64,000 nt of DNA, taken from Nitrosospira sp. Nl5. Its GTDB lineage: Bacteria > Pseudomonadota > Gammaproteobacteria > Burkholderiales > Nitrosomonadaceae. Position 1 is the first letter of the stretch, and each line of letters opens with the position of its first letter. Shown here piece by piece: positions 26,830 to 36,739 of this stretch. A program made the translations under genes and the position numbers. A model generated the notes under the pieces. That model was not told the origin of the DNA. It saw only the letters and a program-made list of their open reading frames with translations, and ran no database searches. The stretch covers positions 186,001-250,000 of the forward strand of contig NZ_FMVQ01000002.1 of NCBI RefSeq assembly GCF_900102495.1. The letters run 5' to 3'.

Positions 26830-28269
26830 ATGAACACGATGCAGGCTCCTGCTCATACCGATACCAACTCCCATTTGGGCCAGTGGCGGGGTTTTCTCAA
26901 AGATTGTGGCGCTGTGGCCGCTGCGGGTGATCCTTTTCAGCATTCGGGAAGCCTTACTCGCGTTACGGGACTGGTGATGGAAGCCGTGGGGCTCAAGCTT
27001 GCGGTAGGCAGCGGCTGCACCGTGCTGATGCCCAATGGCAACAGGGTGGAGGCAGAGGTGGTGGGTTTTCACGGGGACCGGCTTTACCTGATGCCAACCA
27101 ATGACGTATTTGGCCTGACTCCGGGTGCCAAGGTGATTCCATGGGAGCACACCGCCAACTCCGCGCCGGTTGTATCCGGCAAAGGCTCGCGCCGCCGCCG
27201 CGCGTCGGACCGGGTCAGGCATTTTCCGGTGGGAGAGGAGCTGCTGGGGCGGGTGCTTGACGGTGTGGGCCGCCCGCTGGACGGGCTCGGGCCGCTGAAT
27301 GTCGAGCGCGACGCGCCACTTGTGAACCAGTCATTCAATCCGCTCGATCGGGAACCAATCAATCAGATACTGGATGTCGGAGTTCGCGCCATCAATGCGC
27401 TGCTGACTGTAGGACGTGGTCAACGCATGGGCCTGTTTGCCGGCTCCGGGGTAGGGAAGAGCGTCCTGCTCGGCATGATGGCGCGCTATACCAGCGCCGA
27501 TGTGATCGTGGTCGGACTAATTGGCGAGCGGGGCCGCGAGGTCAAGGAATTCATCGAACAGATCCTGGGCCCGGAAGGAATGGCGCGCTCGGTGGTGGTC
27601 GCCGCCCCAGCCGATACATGGCCCCTGATGCGATTGCAGGGCGCTTCCTACGCTACTTCCATCGCCGAGTATTTTCGCGACCGGGGAAAAAACGTTTTGC
27701 TGATCATGGATTCGCTGACGCGCTACGCCATGGCGCAGCGAGAAATCGCACTGGCTATCGGAGAGCCGCCCGCCACCAAGGGGTATCCGCCCTCGGTGTT
27801 CGCCAAGCTGCCGCAGCTGGTGGAGCGCGCCGGAAATGGCGTCAAGGGCGGCGGCTCGATCACCGCGTTCTACACGGTCCTGACCGAAGGGGACGACCAG
27901 CAGGACCCGATCGCGGACTCGGCGCGCGCCATCCTTGATGGCCACGTCGTGTTGTCGCGCCAGCTCGCGGAAAGCGGCCATTACCCGGCTATCGACATTG
28001 AAGCATCCATCAGCCGTGCCATGTCCGGCCTGATCTCGCCTGAATACTTTGAGCAGGTGCGCGGCTTCAAGCAGCTCTATTCACGCTATCAGCGCTCGCG
28101 CGATCTGATCAGCGTCGGCGCCTACTCGCACGGGAGCGATCCGCTGCTGGATCGGGCGATCGTGTTGCACCCCCGATTGGAGGAGTTTCTCCAGCAGGGG
28201 ATGTTCGAGCGCGCCGGCCATGCGGACAGCGCCGCGAAGTTGGGTGCGCTGCTGGCTCTCACGATATAG
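26830..28269 (+). CDS. fliI: Flagellum-specific ATPase FliI
   Basis: A 479-residue AAA-type ATPase of the flagellar type III export apparatus, related to the F1 beta subunit. Walker A is AGSGVGKS (about 204-211) and the Walker B region is [17 protein letters not shown], followed by [20 protein letters not shown]. An approximately 20-residue longer N-terminus than enterobacterial FliI is present. It lies in the fliFGHIJK operon, 26 bases after fliH. Confidence 0.97.
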   Translation: MNTMQAPAHTDTNSHLGQWRGFLKDCGAVAAAGDPFQHSGSLTRVTGLVMEAVGLKLAVGSGCTVLMPNGNRVEAEVVGFHGDRLYLMPTNDVFGLTPGAKVIPWEHTANSAPVVSGKGSRRRRASDRVRHFPVGEELLGRVLDGVGRPLDGLGPLNVERDAPLVNQSFNPLDREPINQILDVGVRAINALLTVGRGQRMGLFAGSGVGKSVLLGMMARYTSADVIVVGLIGERGREVKEFIEQILGPEGMARSVVVAAPADTWPLMRLQGASYATSIAEYFRDRGKNVLLIMDSLTRYAMAQREIALAIGEPPATKGYPPSVFAKLPQLVERAGNGVKGGGSITAFYTVLTEGDDQQDPIADSARAILDGHVVLSRQLAESGHYPAIDIEASISRAMSGLISPEYFEQVRGFKQLYSRYQRSRDLISVGAYSHGSDPLLDRAIVLHPRLEEFLQQGMFERAGHADSAAKLGALLALTI

Positions 28270-28294
28270 CTGGAATCTGACGAGACCTAAAAAA

Positions 28295-28744
28295 ATGACA
28301 AAAAACTCTGCTCTGGACACGCTGCTCGAAGTGGCGCAAACGCGAACCGACGATGCGGCAAAACGCCTGGGCGCGCTGAATGCGCAAGGCCTGGATATGG
28401 AAGCCAGGCTCGCCTTGCTGGTCCAGTATTGGCACGAGTATTGCGATCGCTTCCAGGCCTCGATGCAGCGTGGGCTGACTGCGTCCGACTGGCGTAATTA
28501 TCAGGAATTCCTCAATAAGCTCGATGCAGCCATCGTCCAGCAACGCGAGGTCTTGGCTTCCACACGGCGTCGTGTCGAAGCTGGCCAGGTTGCATGGCAG
28601 TCGGCCAGACGCACCCTCAAGTCCTATGATACTTTGGCACAACGCCACATGCGTGCGGATTTGCTGCACCTGGCAAGGCGCGAACAGAAAGAAACGGACG
28701 AGCATGTGGGGAATACGGCCGCGCGCCAGGATCCCTCACGCTAA
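28295..28744 (+). CDS. fliJ: Flagellar export protein FliJ
   Basis: A 149-residue helical coiled-coil protein, the central stalk of the export ATPase. The start is the ATG at 28295, 25 bases after fliI; upstream in-frame starts lie inside fliI. Heptad-like helices (LLEVAQTRTDDAAKRLGALN; LDAAIVQQREVLASTRRRVE) and the position between fliI and fliK support the call, since the family is poorly conserved in sequence. Confidence 0.9.
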   Translation: MTKNSALDTLLEVAQTRTDDAAKRLGALNAQGLDMEARLALLVQYWHEYCDRFQASMQRGLTASDWRNYQEFLNKLDAAIVQQREVLASTRRRVEAGQVAWQSARRTLKSYDTLAQRHMRADLLHLARREQKETDEHVGNTAARQDPSR

Positions 28745-28826
28745 GAGTGTCTATCCATCATAAACCTGGCACAACTGATCACTAAGCTGACCACCGCTGA
28801 ACACCAAGCCGAGCACTGAGACAATC

Positions 28827-30398
28827 ATGCAAAATATCCCCTTGTTACAAAATCCGTCAAACAATTTTTCGCCCTCCCCAATCAAACACACCATATCCAG
28901 CGGTGATGCCGACGGAGACGTACAACGCGGCAATGCCAGCTTCGACAAAGTGTTGGCGGACGAAATGAATGGCAGGTACGAGGCGGCCGAGGCCACACCG
29001 GCGAATACGGGCGCTACGTCAAATACAGCGCCAAGTAAACTCCCGGAAAATACGGGAGCTACCGTCGAGGATCTGAAGGATTTGAAAGATTCGGGAGGCT
29101 TGAAAGATTCCATAGATTTGAAGGATATGGATTTGGCGGGATTAGAGGAGCTGGAGAATTTGGTGGATGTGAAGGGCACGGAGACGCAGGAAAAAGCGGA
29201 AACGAAATCCGATATCGCCACCATTACCATAATTGCCACTACGCCCCAGCTCACGGAACTTACGGGCATGCTCCCCGGGCTGAGCGTGGCGCATCATCCC
29301 TCAATCAGGATCGCAGCCGGGAACCCAACGGAGACCTCGGCGGAAGAGCGGATTGGAGTCCCGCCCGAGCCCGGAGCCGAGGCCCGTATTGATGTCGGAA
29401 GGAATATTCCTGCCGCTGCCGGAGTGGATGTCTCTCGCAATGCCCTGGCTGATGCCGGAGTAGATGCCAGAGCAGATGTGCCACAGGCGGAATCGGCCAC
29501 TGCCGCTGGCCAGCAAGCCGCCATCGCGGTCATACAGTCCGGCCTGGTTAGTGCACTCGCAGGCAAAGCCGGAACTGGCGCTCAGGGGGCGATAACACCC
29601 GCGTTAGCCGGCGATCTGAAGTCCCGGACTGCGGCCACTTTGGCAGCTGCCGCGGTTGCGCCAATGCGAGGGAAGCACGCTGCCGTTACCAAGGATATCC
29701 AGGATGAGACAGCGACCAAGCTGACGTTGAGTGCCACGCAGAGCGCGGCGCGACAGGTGGAATTCAGTTCGCCGGATTTCAGCGTGCCGGGACAAGGCGA
29801 GAAATGCGAAAAATCCTTGCTGGAACTGGCGACGCCCAAGGAGGTACACATCCCGGGTCTCGTCAATGTGTCCGCAGCTCTGGCAGTTTTCGCACCGGAG
29901 CAAGGTGCCGTACCTGCCGCCGCCGGCGCACCCGTCCATACCGCGCTATGGCTGGAGCCCCGTATCGGCGCTGCCGGGTGGGATAATGCCCTGGGTCAGA
30001 AAATCCTGTGGATGGTTTCCAATCAGCAGCAGGTGGCCGAGCTGAACCTCGACCCGCCTGATCTGGGGCCCTTGCAAGTGATTCTGTCCATCACGGATGA
30101 TCAGGCCAGCGCGACATTTGTGTCGCAGCATGCCGACGTGCGTCAGGCATTGGAAGCTGCGCTGCCGCGGCTCAAGGAAATGATGGCGGAGAGTGGAATC
30201 AGTTTGGGCAACACGACTGTCAGCGCCGATACGCCTCAACAGCAGGGGGGGTTCGAGCGGCAACACCATGCGGACACGCCCCGGCGCAGCGGCGGAGACG
30301 CAATCGGGGCGTCAGAGATCAAAAGTACCAAAAGCACCACTATCGGCATGGGTTATATCGATACCGGCAGAAGCAGGCTGGTGGATACATTTGCCTGA
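28827..30398 (+). CDS. fliK: Flagellar hook-length control protein FliK
   Basis: A 523-residue secreted ruler. The N-terminal 370 residues are low-complexity (Asp/Leu/Lys repeats near 85-115, Ala/Gly/Asp-rich near 170-260). The C-terminal Flg_hook domain is clear at about 390-480: KILWMVSNQQQVAELNLDPP, DLGPLQVILSITDDQASATF, then ALEAALPRLKEMMAESGISL. It closes the fliF-K run; a 284-base gap without a gene separates it from fliL. Confidence 0.92.
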   Translation: MQNIPLLQNPSNNFSPSPIKHTISSGDADGDVQRGNASFDKVLADEMNGRYEAAEATPANTGATSNTAPSKLPENTGATVEDLKDLKDSGGLKDSIDLKDMDLAGLEELENLVDVKGTETQEKAETKSDIATITIIATTPQLTELTGMLPGLSVAHHPSIRIAAGNPTETSAEERIGVPPEPGAEARIDVGRNIPAAAGVDVSRNALADAGVDARADVPQAESATAAGQQAAIAVIQSGLVSALAGKAGTGAQGAITPALAGDLKSRTAATLAAAAVAPMRGKHAAVTKDIQDETATKLTLSATQSAARQVEFSSPDFSVPGQGEKCEKSLLELATPKEVHIPGLVNVSAALAVFAPEQGAVPAAAGAPVHTALWLEPRIGAAGWDNALGQKILWMVSNQQQVAELNLDPPDLGPLQVILSITDDQASATFVSQHADVRQALEAALPRLKEMMAESGISLGNTTVSADTPQQQGGFERQHHADTPRRSGGDAIGASEIKSTKSTTIGMGYIDTGRSRLVDTFA

Positions 30399-30682
30399 GC
30401 GGTCACCCAGCCCGTTCAATTCACCTGAAAAGTAGCGGCCATTGCCGGGCAACCAGCCCGCCGACCGGCAACAGGCAAAATCAGTTTTTATCCGCAATAG
30501 GCAACGATGGGTCAATTGCGATCGTTTGCGGCGTTTCGCCTGCTCTCCAATTCCTTTCGCACGGATGGCGTCATGCCCCGGCTCAAGTTCCGAGATAGCC
30601 ACTTTTTCCCCCTCTGTTTGCGGCATCATCAGCTTCCAATCGGCTTGATAATTCGCATCAATACTTCCTAACAGGATACGTC

Positions 30683-31186
30683 ATGGCAAGCAAGGCAAAT
30701 ATGCAAGGTAATAGGGAAAATAAGGTATCCAATATTGCAGGGGCAGCCGATCAGAAATCGCGGGGCGGGAAGCTGACGCTGATAATCATTTCCGCCATGC
30801 TGTTGCTCGGGGCCGGAGGCGGGGGTACGGCCTGGTATCTGGGCCAGACGCAGGATGGGGTAAAACAGAAGTCACCGGCTTTTTTGAGCTTGGAGACGTT
30901 CACCGTGAACCTTCAATCGGAACACGGCGACCAGCATTTACAGACCAACCTGACCTTGAAGATGGCGGACGCCGAAGCGGCGGAGCTGATCAAATTGCAT
31001 ATGCCGGAAGTGCGGAACCGCGTCCTGTTGCTGCTTTCCAGTAAGGCGGCTTCACAGGTCGCTGCCGTTGACGGCAAGAAGAAACTTGCTTCCGAGCTGC
31101 TCGCGGAGATAAGGCAGCCATTTAGCGAGAACGCCCCGGAGCATGCGGTGCAAAGTGTACTTTTTACTTCATTCGTGATCCAGTAG
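30683..31186 (+). CDS. fliL: Flagellar basal body-associated protein FliL
   Basis: A 167-residue single-pass inner-membrane protein that supports stator function. The membrane segment is near residues 33-53 (LTLIIISAMLLLGAGGGGTA) and the periplasmic domain contains FLSLETFTVNLQS and LLLLSSKAASQVAAVDGKKK. It leads the fliLMNOPQR run; fliM starts four bases after its stop. Confidence 0.94.
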   Translation: MASKANMQGNRENKVSNIAGAADQKSRGGKLTLIIISAMLLLGAGGGGTAWYLGQTQDGVKQKSPAFLSLETFTVNLQSEHGDQHLQTNLTLKMADAEAAELIKLHMPEVRNRVLLLLSSKAASQVAAVDGKKKLASELLAEIRQPFSENAPEHAVQSVLFTSFVIQ

Positions 31187-31190
31187 AGAC

Positions 31191-32165
31191 ATGAGCAACG
31201 ATTTTCTTTCACAGGAAGAAGTGGACGCCCTGCTTAAGGGGGTTGCCGAGACCGAGTCAGGCAGGAACGTCAATCCACGCTCCGGCTTTCGGCCCTACAA
31301 TCTTGCGACGCAGGAGCGCATCGTGCGCGGGCGCATGCCGACGCTTGAAATCATCAATGAGCGTTTCGCGCGGCTTTTGCGCTTGGGTTTGTTCAATTTC
31401 ATGCGCCGTAGCGCAAACGTCACGGTCGGCCCGGTACGAGCAATCAAATTCAGCGAGTTCGTGCGTACCCTGGTAGTGCCGAGCAATCTGAACCTGGTGC
31501 ACGTCAAGCCGTTGCGTGGTACGTCCCTGTTCGTGTTCGATCCGACGCTGGTGTTCCTGGTGGTGGACAATCTGTTCGGTGGAGACGGGCGGTGTCAACC
31601 CCAGGCAGAAAGCCGGGATTTCACCCAGACCGAGCAGCGCATTATCCAGCGCTTGCTCAACCTGGTGTTTGACAGCTACGGCAAGTCCTGGCAGCCGGTC
31701 TATCCCATCGAATTCGAGTATGTGCGGGCGGAAACGAACACTCAGTTCGCCAACGTGGCGACGCCCAATGAAGTGGTGATCGCCACCACTTTCGAGGTCA
31801 GCTTCGGTTCGGCAGTGGGAGAAATGCACATCTGCATTCCGTACTCCATTCTCGAACCGATCCGCGATCTGCTTTCCAGCAGCATGCAGGGTGAGTCGCT
31901 GGAGGTGGACAAACGATGGGTCGGCCGGTTGTCGAAACAGGTGCAGGCGGCCGAGGTAATCATGCTGGTCGACCTGGCCTATGCGCAGGTCACTCTCGAT
32001 CAGATACTCAATATGCAGGTGGGTGACGTCATTTCCCTGGATATCCCTGAATTTGTGACTGCCAGCGTGGATGGGGTGCCGGTGATGGAATGCCGCTACG
32101 GCATATCCAATGGCCAGTATGCTTTACGCATGGAAAAAATGCTTGGTTCCATCAGCAACGAATAA
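31191..32165 (+). CDS. fliM: Flagellar motor switch protein FliM
   Basis: A 324-residue C-ring protein. The N-terminal peptide DFLSQEEVDALLKGV is the CheY-P binding site, the end point of the chemotaxis system encoded at 7475-15898. The middle domain has the DNLFGGDG loop in its CheC-like fold and the C-terminal SpoA domain includes DQILNMQVGDVISLDIPE. Confidence 0.97.
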   Translation: MSNDFLSQEEVDALLKGVAETESGRNVNPRSGFRPYNLATQERIVRGRMPTLEIINERFARLLRLGLFNFMRRSANVTVGPVRAIKFSEFVRTLVVPSNLNLVHVKPLRGTSLFVFDPTLVFLVVDNLFGGDGRCQPQAESRDFTQTEQRIIQRLLNLVFDSYGKSWQPVYPIEFEYVRAETNTQFANVATPNEVVIATTFEVSFGSAVGEMHICIPYSILEPIRDLLSSSMQGESLEVDKRWVGRLSKQVQAAEVIMLVDLAYAQVTLDQILNMQVGDVISLDIPEFVTASVDGVPVMECRYGISNGQYALRMEKMLGSISNE

Positions 32166-32348
32166 ATTCCAACTCCGATAATTGGCTGCTCATTTTTTAC
32201 TCACTTCTCAGTTCGGCGCCATGATGCACAAATATTATTTGCCTCACCTTATCGCGGGTTCGCTACAACTAGCGGATTGTGAATAATGCCCGTCGAACGC
32301 CGCAATCTTTCCGCCCGACCCTTTACGAATCAACCAGAGGAACCGAAC

Positions 32349-32744
32349 ATGCCCGCTAAGAAAGCCAATTCCGCCCGTATAACAGAGCAGGAAGCGACCA
32401 TGGCCAAGCCCGCCGCAGCGGCGGATGTCGCCCCCGCACAGATTTTCGAGCAATTCGCCGGTACGCCGAAGGCCGAAATCCATAACGACATCGAAATGAT
32501 AATGGACATACCGGTCCAGCTTACCGTGCAGTTGGGACGCACCAAAATTGCCATCAAGAATCTGCTGCAATTGGCGCAAGGCTCGGTGGTGGAACTGGAT
32601 GGCCTGGCTGGCGAACCGATGGACGTGCTGGTCAATGGTTGTTTGATTGCCCAGGGGGAAGTTGTGGTGGTCAACGAAAAATTTGGCATTCGTCTGACCG
32701 ATATCATCACGCCCAGCGAGCGAATCCGTAAATTAAACCGGTAA
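32349..32744 (+). CDS. fliN: Flagellar motor switch protein FliN
   Basis: A 131-residue C-ring protein with a C-terminal SpoA domain (MDIPVQLTVQLGRTKIAIKN; VVELDGLAGEPMDVLVNGCL; GEVVVVNEKFGIRLTDIITP). I choose the ATG at 32349, which follows CCAGAGGA; an upstream in-frame ATG at 32286 has no good ribosome site. The first 55 residues are Ala/Lys-rich and poorly conserved. Confidence 0.95.
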   Translation: MPAKKANSARITEQEATMAKPAAAADVAPAQIFEQFAGTPKAEIHNDIEMIMDIPVQLTVQLGRTKIAIKNLLQLAQGSVVELDGLAGEPMDVLVNGCLIAQGEVVVVNEKFGIRLTDIITPSERIRKLNR

Positions 32745-32806
32745 GTTGAATCCCCGGGCATAAAATAGATGAATCACGGTACATCAACGCATTCCTGGCG
32801 GCCATC

Positions 32807-33319
32807 TTGAGTAAGAATGCAATCGCCAGGGATTCATTTCGTCGCGCTAGCGCCCTGCAACGGAAGAACTTTGCGGGACTGTGGCCTTTTTTCACCATCG
32901 TATTATTGGGTTGTTCAGTATTGCCGGCCAATGCCGCAACTGCGGCGCCAGCAGCCAGTTCCCCGGTTTCCGATGGAGGCCTGTTCCAGGTCATGCTTGG
33001 CCTGGGGCTGGTGCTCGCGGTGATCGCCTGCTCCGCATGGCTACTCAGGCGTTTCGGCGGCATATCGCGAAGTCCTGCCAGCGCGATCAAAGTTATTGGC
33101 GGGTCGGCTGTCGGTCAGCGTGAGCGGGTGGTGCTGGTGGAAATTGCCGACACCTGGCTGGTCATCGGCGTCGCGCCTGGTCACATAACCGCGTTGCATA
33201 CCATGGCCAAGGGGGAGGGGGGGAACGCGGCTCTCGGCGAACAGGTCGCCGATAAGGTTGGTGACGCGGGCTTTTCCGCATGGTTCAGGCGGGTGATGGA
33301 GAGGCGGAATGAAAAATAA
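32807..33319 (+). CDS. fliO: Flagellar biosynthetic protein FliO
   Basis: A 170-residue membrane protein that helps assemble FliP. A hydrophobic N-terminal segment ([16 protein letters not shown]) acts as signal peptide or first anchor, and a membrane helix lies near residues 58-80 ([20 protein letters not shown]). The cytoplasmic part has [20 protein letters not shown]. The start must be TTG 32807, since the first in-frame ATG falls inside the membrane helix. It overlaps fliP by 11 bases. Confidence 0.88.
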   Translation: MSKNAIARDSFRRASALQRKNFAGLWPFFTIVLLGCSVLPANAATAAPAASSPVSDGGLFQVMLGLGLVLAVIACSAWLLRRFGGISRSPASAIKVIGGSAVGQRERVVLVEIADTWLVIGVAPGHITALHTMAKGEGGNAALGEQVADKVGDAGFSAWFRRVMERRNEK

Positions 33320-34103
33320 CGGCCTGGGAAATGACAGCCTTCCGCCCACGGTACCCGTGGCATCGCGGGCTGCACTGGCCATCGCACTGCTTGCCACGCC
33401 GTTGCTGGCGCTAGCCCAGGCCCAGGCTCCCGGCTTACCCGCGTTCACCAGCACCCCACTTCCCGGCGGCGGACAGAATTATACGCTGAGCCTGCAAACG
33501 CTGCTGCTATTGACGGCGCTCTCATTCCTGCCTGCAGCGCTGCTGATGATGACTGGCTTTACCCGCATCATCATCGTGTTTTCGCTGCTGCGCATGGCAC
33601 TGGGAACCCAGTCCTCACCGCCCAACCAGGTACTCGTCGGGCTTGCGCTGTTTCTTACCTTTTTCGTCATGGGCCCTGTGTTCGACAGGATCTATACCGA
33701 CGCCTACGAGCCCTTTACCCATAACAAGATAACCCAGGCCCAGGCATTGGAGAGAAGCGCGGCTCCGCTCAAGGCTTTCATGATGAAGCAGACCCGCGAA
33801 GCTGATCTGGCGTTATTCGTCAAGCTCTCCGGCGGTCCGCAACTGACTGGCCCGGAGGACGTGCCGTTGCGGGTACTGGTTCCCGCCTTTGCCACCAGCG
33901 AACTGAAAACCGCATTCCAGATTGGCTTCGCAGTGTTCATTCCATTTCTAATCATTGACATGGTGGTGGCTTCGGTGCTTATGTCGATGGGTATGATGAT
34001 GGTATCACCCGCCCTGGTGGCGCTACCGTTCAAGATCATGCTGTTCGTACTGGTGGACGGGTGGCATATGCTGATTGGTTCGCTGGCGGAGAGTTTTTAC
34101 TAG
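33309..34103 (+). CDS. fliP: Flagellar export gate protein FliP
   Basis: A 264-residue export-gate component with a cleavable signal sequence (ends LALAQAQA), then membrane segments [37 protein letters not shown] and two at the C-terminus. Family signatures [20 protein letters not shown] and [20 protein letters not shown] are intact. Confidence 0.97.
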   Translation: MKNNGLGNDSLPPTVPVASRAALAIALLATPLLALAQAQAPGLPAFTSTPLPGGGQNYTLSLQTLLLLTALSFLPAALLMMTGFTRIIIVFSLLRMALGTQSSPPNQVLVGLALFLTFFVMGPVFDRIYTDAYEPFTHNKITQAQALERSAAPLKAFMMKQTREADLALFVKLSGGPQLTGPEDVPLRVLVPAFATSELKTAFQIGFAVFIPFLIIDMVVASVLMSMGMMMVSPALVALPFKIMLFVLVDGWHMLIGSLAESFY

Positions 34104-34173
34104 CTTGGTAGCATGGCGAGGGTGAAAAACCTTTACTCAAGCCATCCTTCATAGATTGACCGAGGAGGAAACG

Positions 34174-34443
34174 ATGACCCCTGAAAGCGTAATGACTCTG
34201 GGCCAGAAGGCCATGGAAGTGACCCTGATGGTTTCGGCACCCCTGTTGCTGGTAGCGCTGGCGACCGGCTTGCTGGTAAGCATTTTTCAGGCCGCCACAC
34301 AGATCAATGAAATGACTTTATCATTCATCCCCAAGCTGGTGGCCCTGTTCGCGACCCTGGTGGTGGCCGGACCCTGGATGCTCTCTGTCATGGTCGATTA
34401 CATGCGGCAGATACTGGAGGAAATTCCGGCGATGGTGGGATAG
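34174..34443 (+). CDS. fliQ: Flagellar export gate protein FliQ
   Basis: An 89-residue two-helix export-gate component. ATG 34174 follows GAGGAGG; a TTG at 34156 is in frame but unneeded. The signature SIFQAATQINEMTLSFIPKL sits between helices MVSAPLLLVALATGLLV and LVALFATLVVAGPWMLS. Confidence 0.96.
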   Translation: MTPESVMTLGQKAMEVTLMVSAPLLLVALATGLLVSIFQAATQINEMTLSFIPKLVALFATLVVAGPWMLSVMVDYMRQILEEIPAMVG

Positions 34444-34469
34444 CAATCCTGTCATAGAAGCCGCCGTCC

Positions 34470-35285
34470 ATGATTACCCTCAGCTCCGCTGAGCTCAACG
34501 CCTGGCTGGTCTCCTTCCTGTGGCCGCTGGCGCGTATCCTGGCGCTTCTTGCGGCGGCGCCGGTGCTTGGAAATACGGCAATTCCAAAACGCGTGAAGAT
34601 CGGGCTGGGGGTGTTCATCACGCTGGTCGTCGCACCCGCTCTCGGCCCATTGCCGGGGGTCGAACCGGTTTCTCCCGAAGGGCTCCTGATTCTCGGCCAA
34701 CAGATCATCATCGGCCTGGCGATGGGCTTTGCGATGCGCATCGTGTTCAGTGCGGTGGAGATGGCAGGCGAAATAGCCGGCCTGCAAATGGGGCTGGGAT
34801 TCGCCACCTTTTTCAGTCCCCAGAGCGAGGGCAGTACGCTGGTGGTGGGCAAATTCCTCGGCCTGCTGGCGACGCTCGTATTTCTTTCCGTTAACGGCCA
34901 TCTGCTGATGCTGTCGGTGCTGGCGGAAAGCTTCACCGTATTTCCGATTTCCGCCGAGCCATTCTCGGCCGGCGGCTGGAGGATACTCGCGGATTGGGGC
35001 GGCAAAATCTTTGAAGCCGGCTTGGGACTTGCGTTGCCGGTGGTAACGGCACTATTGATCGTAAACCTGGCGCTCGGCATTTTAACCCGGGCTGCCCCTC
35101 AGCTGAATATTTTCGCGGTGGGCTTCCCGATCACGCTAATGGTGGGGATGGTCGCGTTGATGCTGTCACTTCCTTACTTTGTTCCGGTGGTCGAGCAACT
35201 GGTTGCGGACACGCTACAGATCATGATGGATGTCGCCCGCGGCGCTAACAGGAGCTTGTCCAGCTCTTCTGGCGCCTCGCCATGA
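34470..35285 (+). CDS. fliR: Flagellar export gate protein FliR
   Basis: A 271-residue polytopic export-gate protein with about six membrane segments. Family features include LARILALLAAAPVLGNTAIP, GLAMGFAMRIVFSAVEMAGE and GLQMGLGFATFFSPQSEGST. It closes the fliLMNOPQR run; flhB, which usually follows or is nearby, is not in the window. The 165 bases downstream hold no gene. Confidence 0.96.
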   Translation: MITLSSAELNAWLVSFLWPLARILALLAAAPVLGNTAIPKRVKIGLGVFITLVVAPALGPLPGVEPVSPEGLLILGQQIIIGLAMGFAMRIVFSAVEMAGEIAGLQMGLGFATFFSPQSEGSTLVVGKFLGLLATLVFLSVNGHLLMLSVLAESFTVFPISAEPFSAGGWRILADWGGKIFEAGLGLALPVVTALLIVNLALGILTRAAPQLNIFAVGFPITLMVGMVALMLSLPYFVPVVEQLVADTLQIMMDVARGANRSLSSSSGASP

Positions 35286-35450
35286 CGCTGATAGTACGGT
35301 GGGCTTGAAGAATGGGAATTTTTGGATCCCGCTTTCTTTAAGTCGGGCAGACCACGGCCTCTATTTTCGGGTTGAACTTGACTACAATCTGCATGCGAGG
35401 CTTGAATCATCCCGAGCGGAAGTAGACCCTTCTACCGCAATCCGTATTTT

Positions 35451-36245
35451 TCAGTAGGCTGAGTTGGCCGGCTTGCGCCGGCGTATCGCCATTAGACCGG
35501 CCAATCCGATTCCCAGCAAGGCGAGGGAGCCGGATTCCGGCAGCGCATTTATCGCGAGCAGCCGTCCATTTTGATCCTGATAAAAATAGTCACCAAGAGT
35601 TTGCTGCCCGCTGGGGAACAGGCTGCTATCGAGGCCGTCAGTCACAGAGACATTGTTACGCCCGGGGCCGCTGTCCTTGCGGTCATTGTCCTTGTGGTCC
35701 TTGTTCTTTCCCTTGTGATCCTGGTCTCTTATGAAATCGGTTATCGTGCCCGTTGCCCGCAACACTCCCCACCCGGTGGAAATGTCTTCACCTCCCTGTA
35801 ATCTTCCGTAACCGTCCGCGTGCAGGAAATTTCCCGTGCCGCCGGTGATATCGAAAGTGGAACCCGTAAATGCGAATATGGATTGAATGCCTGTCGGCGT
35901 GAACATGCCTTCATAGTCGGCAAAGATCTGATCTCCGCCTAACACGGTAAATGTCATCTTTCCTTCAAACGAAAAGCCCTTTTCCTGGGGAGTAATGCAA
36001 TCATTACCTTCAACCGATACCCTTCCAAACAGAGAGCTTGTTCCAGTGCCGGTAATCGTACCTCCAAATCCGAACGGCGTGCTGCAACCCGGTCTCCCCG
36101 GACCCGTTTCCTCATGGATGATTGCATTGACTGTGAAGGGGACGCTCATCGCCTCCGTTGCGGCGGTGACCGACACGATAGCTGACGCAGTCAGCAGGAC
36201 AGAGGCCACGTTATGCTTCACGAAATTCAAACCCGCTATTTTCAT
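35451..36245 (-). CDS. PEP-CTERM-type exported protein
   Basis: A 264-residue exported protein. ATG 36245 follows GGGGGAA. A signal peptide covers about residues 1-32. The body is Gly/Thr/Phe-rich and beta-like (FGFGGTITGTGTSSLFGRVS). Residues about 175-195 form a strongly charged insert of Lys/Asp/His. The C-terminus is LPESGSLALLGIGLAGLMAI plus RRRKP: a PEP-CTERM signal in which the usual PEP is PES. It should be sorted by an exosortase. Its function is not known. It is transcribed towards fliR. Confidence 0.85.
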   Translation of the reverse strand: MKIAGLNFVKHNVASVLLTASAIVSVTAATEAMSVPFTVNAIIHEETGPGRPGCSTPFGFGGTITGTGTSSLFGRVSVEGNDCITPQEKGFSFEGKMTFTVLGGDQIFADYEGMFTPTGIQSIFAFTGSTFDITGGTGNFLHADGYGRLQGGEDISTGWGVLRATGTITDFIRDQDHKGKNKDHKDNDRKDSGPGRNNVSVTDGLDSSLFPSGQQTLGDYFYQDQNGRLLAINALPESGSLALLGIGLAGLMAIRRRKPANSAY

Positions 36246-36739
36246 GTTAATTCCCCCATAAAGCATGATGGCAATGTCAATTACTCGATATGTTCCGCTT
36301 TGGGAGTCTTCCGGAAAGATGTCGACTCGCCCGCGCAAATCTTATACTGGCGAACGCGTCTGCGTCAACTGAATAATAATAAATATATCAACAAATAACG
36401 CTACTTTTTGCGAGGGTGCACCACGGCTTTTCGCACCCCCTTGAATGCGGTTTTCCTAGGGAAGTACGTGTATTACAGCATAGCGGCAGTTCTCCAGTTT
36501 CACCATTTTGACCTGAATAAAGCGCAGGAATATCTTATCCGCCAGGTCTTGAATGCAATGACCGGCTCTCTCGGGACGGGATAGATCGCCTCGTATCTCG
36601 TATGTTGACGTTGAACTTTCCCAAATTGATGCTAAAGTTAATATGCGATCGGCAACAGGCGAGGGGAGATGCAAGCAAACGCGCACGGCCTCTGTTGCCA
36701 CATCGCTTTTCTTTATCGTAACCGCAAGGGAACCGCAGG
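36246..36739. other. Intergenic region between divergent genes
   Basis: These 494 bases separate the leftward PEP-CTERM gene from the rightward 362-residue gene. No convincing frame is seen on either strand. A hairpin GGGTGC...GCACCC lies at about 36414-36448, after an AT-rich stretch (36371-36400). Promoters for both genes should lie here but none is distinct. Confidence 0.5.
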
